The position numbers and the translations under genes are program-made. From Blastomyces gilchristii SLH14081 (lineage: Eukaryota; Ascomycota; Eurotiomycetes; Onygenales; Ajellomycetaceae): a stretch of DNA of 64,000 nucleotides. The first letter of the stretch is position 1; each line of letters starts with the position of its first letter. Shown here piece after piece: positions 56,707 to 64,000 of the stretch. The notes below the pieces were generated by a model. It saw only the letters and a program-made list of their open reading frames with translations, was not told the DNA's origin and searched no databases. The stretch is from positions 4,451,306 through 4,515,305 of the forward strand of contig NW_003101682.1 in assembly GCF_000003855.2 (NCBI RefSeq). Direction: 5' to 3'.

Positions 56707-57199
56707 CGTGAAAAATGTTCATTGTCTTCTTATTAGAAATGATTATTCTCATTAGAAATGATTATTCATTCAGAAGATATTCAAACATGTAATAATATGT
56801 AAGAAATAGAAAAATAATCAAACAGTTAAGTGAATACTGAGTTCTCAGATAGAAGCTTGCTTGTCAGTCACTCTGGCCCTGCAATAAGATCTTACAAAGA
56901 GAATCTTAGTGAAAGATCTGAGAGTTCTAACACTCAAGATATATAAGATATTCATACAATTACACTTCTTCAGATTTCACAGTTATCACACATTCAACAA
57001 ATAATATATCTAATGATAATATGAGAGAACTCTTGAATATGAGTATAGATGTAATACTACAGTTACTCTGAGCAATGTTGAAATTACAACAATAATAAAT
57101 AGCTGATATGTACGCGAATCAACAACATTAATATGAGGAAATTCAACAATTAACTTAACAAGAAACCCCTGCAATTCTAACACTAACAGAATTGAATAT

Positions 57200-60074
57200 G
57201 AACACAATGCAAGTACTGAAGAAACACGTAGATACTTCTTTATATTTCAATACTACTGATCTCACTCCCCACTCATCATAAAGACTGAAAATGCTTGTGA
57301 AACTAAGTGTAGATGAAGTTGTCATTGATTCACTAATCAATCAAGATTAATATATCAATGAACAATTAAAAGATTGTGTGAAACAGAAGTGTCATTCATG
57401 AATGAAAGCATGTGAATCAGCATTGTAAATATCTGACAATATTATTAAATATCTTGATATTCTGTTCTGAGACATCATTATACAATAGAAAGTATTAGAT
57501 TGATTACAGAGTATCTGATAGAGAAATACTTCTCTTATAACATTCATCTCTGATTTCAATATCAAGATTCTAGAAGCAGGTAATCAATCTTGAAAGAATT
57601 AAATGAAGATCAGTATGCTTAAGAAGACATTAACTTTCAAACTCTTACAGACTCTTATAAGTGTAGACAAAGATCAGACTTATAAAGGTTTCTGTGTATA
57701 ACTTCAGACATTCAATGACTGTCTTACCAAGCTCAAGAGTATACAGAACAGTGATAGAAGATATTACATCTCAGTCACTCATACACCTGCATCAAGAAAT
57801 AAAAACAATGATGCAGATGTTATGAACTGAGTAGACTTAAATATCTATACATAAGTGAGAGTCTCTGCTGTCTGAACAGGCTTCTGAGTTTCTGAGATCA
57901 CTTCTAAAGAAGTCACTGATTAATCTTAATAAGAAGTATGCATCAATTGTAATCAATCAGAACACATCACTTTCAACTACTAATCAATCTATGTATCTCC
58001 TCACTTGAGAGAAAGAATATTATCTTCTCACTTAAGAGAAAGATCAGTGTCTTCTCACTCAAAGAATGAATCAGTGCCTGTCTGCACTAATCACATTGCA
58101 TTGAAGAAAGATTCAGAAGATAATTATGAGAATGTTCTAATGAAACAGAGAAAAGATTAGCTTCTGTTCAAATTTACAAAGAGAAGCTTGAAGAAATCAG
58201 ATGATAACAATTTGAAGAGAAAATAACAATAAATGTGATTCTTGTATCTACTATAATTGATAACATGTATAATATGAAAGCCACAATAGACAGTAGTCTA
58301 TGTCATTATACAATGATTAAATCTTCTGTTATAAGATATTACAACCTTCAGTGTATCTTCTTATCAAAACTCTGAGTTCTTGCAGAATTTGATGACTCAA
58401 AAGACATTTGTACTCATTACATAATGAAGTTGATCATAGATGTTGAAGAATATCAATGTGAAGATGTCTATATATATGAAGTTGATAATCTCAATTATAA
58501 TCTTAGGTTAGAACTTGTCTGACTATCTGTATAAGACATCTTATTAAATGTCTGAAATAGAAGCTTAGTATTCTCTAACAATGATAGAATTCACAAAGGT
58601 GACATTTATAAGACAATAAACCGTACACAGATCTCTGTCAATGCTTATAAAATGCTCTGAAAAAGAAGTCATCAATAAAATCACTGACAATGTCACTGAT
58701 AGCAGAATTATATATCAATTTATTTCACCAGTCTGACTGATATCAAGAAAGTTCTAGAGAAGTTATCTTGTACTACAATAACAGATTCTTATACAAAACT
58801 CTCTCAATAATATCATGAATATGTAGATGTCTTTTGACAAGATAATATTATGAATATACTCTTTTTACAAGACCTAGAAGTAGATTACAGTATCAAGTTA
58901 GAAAAGAAGAATGATAAGAACTCTGAGTCATCATGAGATTCTCTTTATAATATGTCTCAAGATGAACTCCTTCTTCTTCAGAAGACACTCAATGATCTGT
59001 TCAATAAGAGATTCATACATGTTAGTAACTCTTCTGCTGCAGCTTCTATTTTCTTTGTAAAGAAACCAGATGAAGAGCTCTGATTCTGTGTGAACTATGA
59101 AGATCTGAACAGATTGATAAAGAAAGATTGTTATCTCTTATCTCTTATCAATGAAATCCTAGCATATATCAGATGAGCTTAATAATTTACAAAGCTAGAT
59201 GTTATTATCACATTTCATAAGATTCATATCACTGAAGAAGATGAATGACTCACAGTATTTGAAAGATATTATAATCTCTTTGAATGAGTAGTCACACTCT
59301 TTGAACTGATCAATACTCTCAGTACATTTCAGAAGTATATTAACTGAGCACTCTGAGATTTTCTTGATAAATTTGCATCTGCATATCTATATGACATTCT
59401 CATCTTCATCAATGAACTTAGAGAGAAATATCAAGTGTATGTGTGAAGAATACTACAATGATTATAAGAAGCAGAACTATCAATAGATATTAATAAGTAT
59501 GATTTCAAAGTTAAGAGTATAAAATATCTAGGTTTTATCATAGAAGCTGGCAAGAGAATTTGAATGAATTCTGAGAAGGTCTCTGTCATTCTTGAATGAA
59601 AAGCTTCATGTACTGTGAAAGATGTATGAAGCTTTATCAGATTTACTAACTTCTATCAGTGATTTATATGAAACTTCTAAGATATTATGAGATCACTGGC
59701 AGAACTTATTAAGAAGAACTTAGTATTTCAGTGATTAGCAGATGATGAAGCTGCATTCTCACAGATGAAGAAGATGTTCATTAATATCTCTCTACTGATA
59801 ATATTTGATTCTGATCATGAGACAATTGTTGAAGCTGATTTCTCTGACTATGTCACAGAAGAAGCTATATTGCAATATAATAATGAATATGTCTTATAAT
59901 TATGCATTTTCATGTCTAACAAACTGAGTGTCACTGATGACAATTATGAGATCTATGATAAGAAACTTCTCACAATTGTACACTGTCTAGAAGAATGAGA
60001 CTCTGAACTTCAAAGTGTCTTCAAATTTGAGATAATCACAGATTATAAGAATCTCAAGTATTTCACAATCACTC
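57200..60074 (+). pseudogene. G1-C gag, protease, RT, RNase H relic
   Basis: Gag homology is about 57200-58200, with a knuckle CINCNQSEHITFNY (about 57945) that has lost its last Cys. The protease region (about 58220-58555) reads MKATIDSSLCHY in place of D-S/T-G and ends LRLELV*LSV. RT runs from about 58960 (LLLQKTLNDLFNKRFIHVSN), through FCVNYEDLNRLIKKDCYLL (about 59090), to ISKYDFKVKSIKYLGFIIEA (about 59490-59545) of the connection domain. RNase H: IVEADFSDYVTEEAILQYNN (about 59828). It stops at the LINE-2 duplication in KLTEW. Confidence 0.82.
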
Positions 60075-61539
60075 ACAAGCTTACTGAATGAGAAGATATC
60101 TCTATGGAGAGAAAAGCTGAAATCTCTCATAGACTTACAAATAAGTGAAGTATCTAAAGAGAGAGAATATGAACAGCATTTGAAGAAGATCTCTACAATC
60201 AATATCAAAGTCTCTATTCTGATTTACTCAGATGACTCAAAAAATGAGAATTTGAATAGAGTAGGCACAGGCATTGTCTATACTAAAGATAATATCAATT
60301 TTATCTCAGATTTCTGAAATTTAGGCTGTGAATCTGAAGTCTTTAATGCTGAACTATTTGCAATAGTGAAAGCTTTCAAACTCATTGAAATAAAATCTTA
60401 TAAAAGAGAAAATAGTTTGAAAGAGGTATAAATATTCTCTGATAGTCAACCTGCTTTAAAAAGACTTAGAAATAGTCAGATTCATAATAGTCAAATAAAT
60501 CTTGAACTGATTTTATACTCTGTTTTGAAAATTCAAAAGAAAAGAACATCAAAACTGATAATTCATCTGCATTGAGTTCCTGATCATATGAATCTTCTTG
60601 ACAATGAATTGGCTGATTCAGCCGCAAAAAAGGATTCAGAATTAAGCAGATCTATTCAAAAAACAGTGTTCTAGTCTTTTATAAAGAGAAAGATAAAAGA
60701 ATCTTGTTTAAACAAGTGAGATGAAAGCTGGCAGAAACAAATGAAGAGCATACATTATTCAAGATTTGGGATAAAATCAAAGTGAAAATCTTGTTTAATT
60801 AAATGTAAAAAGAAAATATTCTCATCTATAATTCAGCTGAAACTAGAACATAGTTATTTCAAATCCTATATACAAAGATTTGATGATAGATTTGATTCAA
60901 CAGAGTGCTCATTCTGTAATGAGAATGAAAATTCTGAGTATATTGTAATGCATTGTGCATTATACAATAATCTCAGAGTCAGATTAGAGAAGAAGTATGA
61001 TTTAAATCAATTAAATATAAGATTCTTATTCTCAACTGAGACAGGAATTAAATACTTAATAGACTTTCTATCAGAAACTTAAGCAGCTATAAGAAAATAA
61101 CTGAATTCAGAAGTATCTGAATATGAAGAGACAGAAATTTATTAGATATAGTCTGTTAAAACAGCTATACACTATCTTTTAATAATTTTATTTTGTTATA
61201 GTCTCTCTTTACTGTACTTGTTTCTTTCTGTTCTTTTCTATCTATCTATTTAATGTGTCTATCTTTAAGACTATGTTCTCTTTTTCCTTGTCATGATATT
61301 TTCAAATGATTTCAAAGTATCAGAAGATGTTGAAATACTGTAATTTGTAAACAGTTTTTATATTCTGAGCAGGAATTTTCTGATTTTGTATATCTGAAAT
61401 TGATAAATGTATAATAGTTGACTCTATAGATATAGGAAAAACCCTGAGATCTAAAGATTCTCAGGTAGATGTCATAGTCTCTGACTGCATACATCTGTAA
61501 TTAAAGAATAATTATAATAATAATAACAAGCTTACTGAA
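60075..61539 (+). mobile_element. LINE-2: 5'-truncated copy in G1-C
   Basis: Element 60089-61525, with an exact 14-bp duplication acaagcttactgaa (60075-60088 and 61526-61539). It starts at the position equal to 12783 of LINE-1 and so carries only the RNase H domain, the C-terminal Cys/His segment and the 3' UTR with an (AAT)n-like tail. A relic of ORF2: IYSDDSKNENLNRVG (about 60220), AVLKRL-type block (about 60455) and VPDHMNLLDNELADSAA (about 60578-60627). It keeps the six-A run lost in LINE-1. Confidence 0.92.
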
Positions 61540-61706
61540 CATCAGATGCAATGATTCAAGCTATTAAGTTATTTTCATTTCACTATACACTATCATCTCA
61601 GCAGTCAGAACTTGATAACAGATGCTCTCTTATAATGAGAGTCAGATATATCTTTCAATATAACAGATATCTGTTGAATGAACTGAGAACACTGACTCTT
61701 AGATCT

Positions 61707-62119
61707 GAAGATATTAGTTGTTATTATTATTATTACTATTATTATTATTATTCTTTCATTATACTCATATGCAAGCGGAGCTTATGATAAGTCCTTGTGT
61801 GATGTTAAATACAGGTCAAGTGTTGATTATACAGGAGGAAATACAGGTATTGAGACCATGTCAAGATAATAAGAACATAGGAAATACAAAGAAGTAACAA
61901 TTAGATACATACGATAATAACTTCCCAGCCCAGGAACATAGAGCTATTTGTTAGAGCGATTTGTACACCTCTGTAGTTATTAGAAACCTGAGGTGCTTGA
62001 GTTCCGGATTTAATGTGATTCCCTGCGGGGTTCGAACCCACACGCCTTGGGTTCCCACGCCAAGGCGCTACCGGGTGGCCGCATTAACCATACGGTCACT
62101 GGGGCGAAGATATTAGTTG
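61707..62119 (-). mobile_element. SINE-4, best-preserved tRNA-derived SINE
   Basis: Element 61721-62105 (385 bp), with an exact 14-bp duplication gaagatattagttg (61707-61720 and 62106-62119). Minus-strand order is tRNA-like head (62105 to about 62020), a body of about 250 bp, terminus TATAATGAAAGAATAATAAT and an (AAT)n tail. In the other copies that terminus reads TATAATGGAAG. Its insertion splits the G1-C integrase region. Confidence 0.93.
62020..62105 (-). promoter_or_regulatory. SINE-4 tRNA-like head with Pol III A and B boxes
   Basis: Reading the minus strand, GTGACCGTATGGTTAATGC resembles an A box plus D arm (SINE-3 has GTGGCCGAATGG), and GGGTTCGAACCCC is a perfect B box / T arm. Between them CGCCTTGG..CCAAGGCG forms an 8-bp hairpin. 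The layout is nearest to a long-arm tRNA (Ser/Leu type). I would not call a functional tRNA gene: the acceptor stem does not close convincingly and the unit is part of a repeated 385-bp element. Confidence 0.8.
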
Positions 62120-62677
62120 ATCAATATAGAATAACTCATGATACTATACATACTTCTTCAATTAGAACACTCTCTCTCTGAACTGCTACTGACACTGACA
62201 CTGATACCTCAGCTTCTTCTACACTGAATGAACTGTGACATATAATAGCTCAGGTGAATGAACTTCTTCAGACCCTCACTAAAGCAGTATAATAAGAAGT
62301 GTCTCAATTTTCTTCAGAATTATGTATAAAGATTAACATCTCAGAATATTCAATTGATGACAATAACACTCTGTGATTCTGTGAACAATGTTGAGTCTCT
62401 CAGTCTGAACCTCTACACACTCAGATAATACAAGAGATGCATGATTCATATATAACTGACTGTTCAGATTATGAATAACTGTATTAAATAATCTTCTGAG
62501 AGTTCTACTGATCTGAGATATTAAACAGTATCATATACTTTGTCTGAAACTGTAACTGCTATTCTTCTATTATCTTATAAAAGAACTGGATAAAAGAACT
62601 ACTGAAATCACTTAATATCTCTGATAGAATCTGATAAGATGTTATAATTCACTTCACTATTAATCTATCTGAGAGTA
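62120..62677 (+). pseudogene. G1-C integrase-region relic
   Basis: Collinear with G1-B about 40240-40760: a linker rich in Ser/Thr, then zinc-binding and core sequence with dense stops. It ends where LINE-3 begins (gagagta, G1-B aagagtaag). Confidence 0.75.
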
Positions 62678-64000
62678 TTATTATTATTATTATTCTTCAA
62701 TTATAGATGTATGCAGTCAGAGACTATGACATCTACCTGTGAACCTTTAGTTCTCAGAGTTTGTCCTATATCTATAGAGTCAACTATTATACACTTATCA
62801 ATTTCAGATATGCAAAATCAGAAAATTCCAGCTCAGAATACAAAAACTGTTTACAAATTGCAGTATTTCAACACCTTCTGATACTTTGAAATCATTTGAA
62901 AATATCATGACAAAGGAAAAGAGAACATAGTCTTAAAGATAGACATATTAAATAGATAGATAGAAAAGAACAGAAAGAAACAAGTACAGTAAAAAGAGAC
63001 TATAACAAAATAAAATTATTAAAAGATAGTGTATAGCTGTTTTAAGAGACTATATCTAATCAATTTTCACCTCTTCATATTCAGATACTTCTGAATTGAG
63101 TCATTTTCTTGTAGCTGCTTGAGTTTCTGATAGAAAGTCTATTAAGTATTTAATTCCTGTCTCAGTTGAGAATAAGAACCTCATATTTAATTGATTTAAA
63201 TCATACTTCTTCTTTAATCTGACTCTGAGACTATTGTATAATGCACAATTTATTACAATATGCTCAGAATTTTCATTTGCATTGCAGAATGAGCACTCTG
63301 TTGAATTAAATCTATCATCAAATCTTTGTATATAGAATTTGAAATAACCATGTTCTAGATTTAGCTGAATTATGAATGAGAATATTTTCTTTTTGCATTT
63401 AATTGAACAACATTTTCACTTTGATTTTATCTCAAATCTTGAATAATGTATGCTCTTCATTTGTTTCTGTCAGCTTTCATTTCACTTGTTTAAACAAGAT
63501 TCTTTTATCTTTCTCTTTATGAAAGATCAAGACACTGTTTTTTGAATAGATCTACTTAATTCTAAACCCTTTTTTGCAGCTGAATCAGCCAATTCATTGT
63601 CATGAATATTCATATGAGCAGGAACTCAATGCAGATGAATTATCAGTTTTAATATTCTTCTCTTTTGAATTTTCAAAACAGAGTTTAAAATCAGTTCAAG
63701 ATTCATTTGATCATTATGTGTCTGACTATTTCTAAGTCTTTTTAAAGCAGCTTGACTATCAGAGAATATTCATGTCTCTTTCAAACTATTTCCTCTTTTA
63801 TGAGATTTTATTTCAATGAGTTTGAAAGCTTTCACTATTGCAAACAGTTCAGCATCAAAGACTTCAGATTCACAGCCTAAATTTCGGAAATCTGAGATAA
63901 AATTGATATTATCTTCAGTATAAGCAATGCCTGCATCTAATCTATTTCAATTCTCATTTTTTGAGCCATCTGAGTAAATCAGAATAGAGTCTTTTATATT
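62678..64000 (-). mobile_element. LINE-3: reversed LINE copy running off the window
   Basis: Starts with (TTA)n, the reverse complement of the LINE tail, followed by cttcaattatagatgtatg, the LINE 3' terminus. Minus-strand reading gives the LINE 3' UTR, ORF2 C-terminus with its Cys/His segment (about 63230-63310) and RNase H with VPAHMNIHDNELADSAAKKG (about 63575-63635). At the right edge it reaches the IYSDGSK-type segment (SDGSKNEN, about 63955-63975), where Gly is kept unlike in LINE-1 and LINE-2. It is therefore a less damaged copy. Its 5' end and right duplication are outside. Confidence 0.92.

Larger units (their letters stand above)
56420..62677 (+). mobile_element. G1-C: Ty3/gypsy chromovirus in copia-2, 3' end not seen
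   Basis: 5' LTR at 56425-56706 preceded by atcgt, the likely left target duplication. Collinear with G1-B through gag, protease, RT and RNase H. LINE-2 interrupts at 60089, the sequence resumes at 61540 and SINE-4 interrupts at 61721. Integrase-region sequence follows from 62106 to 62677. There LINE-3 interrupts and the window ends, so the rest of integrase, chromodomain and 3' LTR lie outside. Confidence 0.9.

Noticed and set aside
9886..60070. TGA read as tryptophan: a mitochondrial or alternative genetic code
   Set aside because: The same frames also hold TAA and TAG stops, frameshifts and lost catalytic residues, and the elements are nuclear-type transposons. The TGA pattern follows from C-to-T at CpC.
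62020..62105. Functional tRNA gene
   Set aside because: A and B boxes are good, but the acceptor stem does not pair convincingly and the unit heads a 385-bp repeat with an (AAT)n tail, so it is a SINE head.

Overview
The window looks like a repeat graveyard from a filamentous ascomycete (Pezizomycotina-type) nuclear genome: very AT-rich, almost gene-free, and made of nested, mutation-riddled transposable elements. This assignment is an inference. It rests on the element mix (Ty3/gypsy chromoviruses, Ty1/copia, a LINE with endonuclease, RT and RNase H, tRNA-headed SINEs, a Helitron and short DNA transposons) and on pervasive C-to-T / G-to-A decay resembling repeat-induced point mutation. I see no intact host gene. 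All coding calls are relics identified by reading motifs through stops and frameshifts. Element names (copia-1, G1-A and so on) are local labels.

Layout. 1-15 is a gap and 16-682 is unassigned. Copia-1 lies reversed at 688-7675 and carries DNA transposons MITE1 and MITE2a, with MITE2b inside MITE2a. From about 8423 to 46110 runs one old Helitron Rep-helicase gene cut into pieces: LINE-1 (9471-14210), gypsy G2-1 (14510-22355, with MITE4), MITE5 (22774-23279), gypsy G1-A (24542-31157, with an odd 0.9-kb insert) and gypsy G2-2 (31232-44771, itself holding MITE6 and gypsy G1-B at 36424-42106). Target-site duplications and uninterrupted copies elsewhere in the window support almost every junction. 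46111-48000 holds AT-rich DNA with a possible coding relic. A pyrimidine-rich element at 48005-48860 carries MITE7. SINEs follow at 49180-49940 (one inside another) and about 50563-50941. Copia-2 (51276-56424) is broken by gypsy G1-C (from 56425), which carries LINE-2, a SINE and the start of reversed LINE-3, which runs off the window.

How the parts relate. The 506-bp MITEs have 8-bp target duplications (hAT-like) and no visible autonomous partner. The SINEs and the LINE share the same 3' end, a short motif plus an (AAT)n tail, so the LINE probably supplies their replication machinery. The decay is unusual: comparing LTR pairs and SINE copies by eye, C-to-T changes fall mainly at CpG and CpC and largely spare CpA, and tryptophan codons in relic frames become TGA rather than TAG. 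A small antisense reading frame with a Cys motif is shared by three diverged copia LTRs and is the least explained item here.
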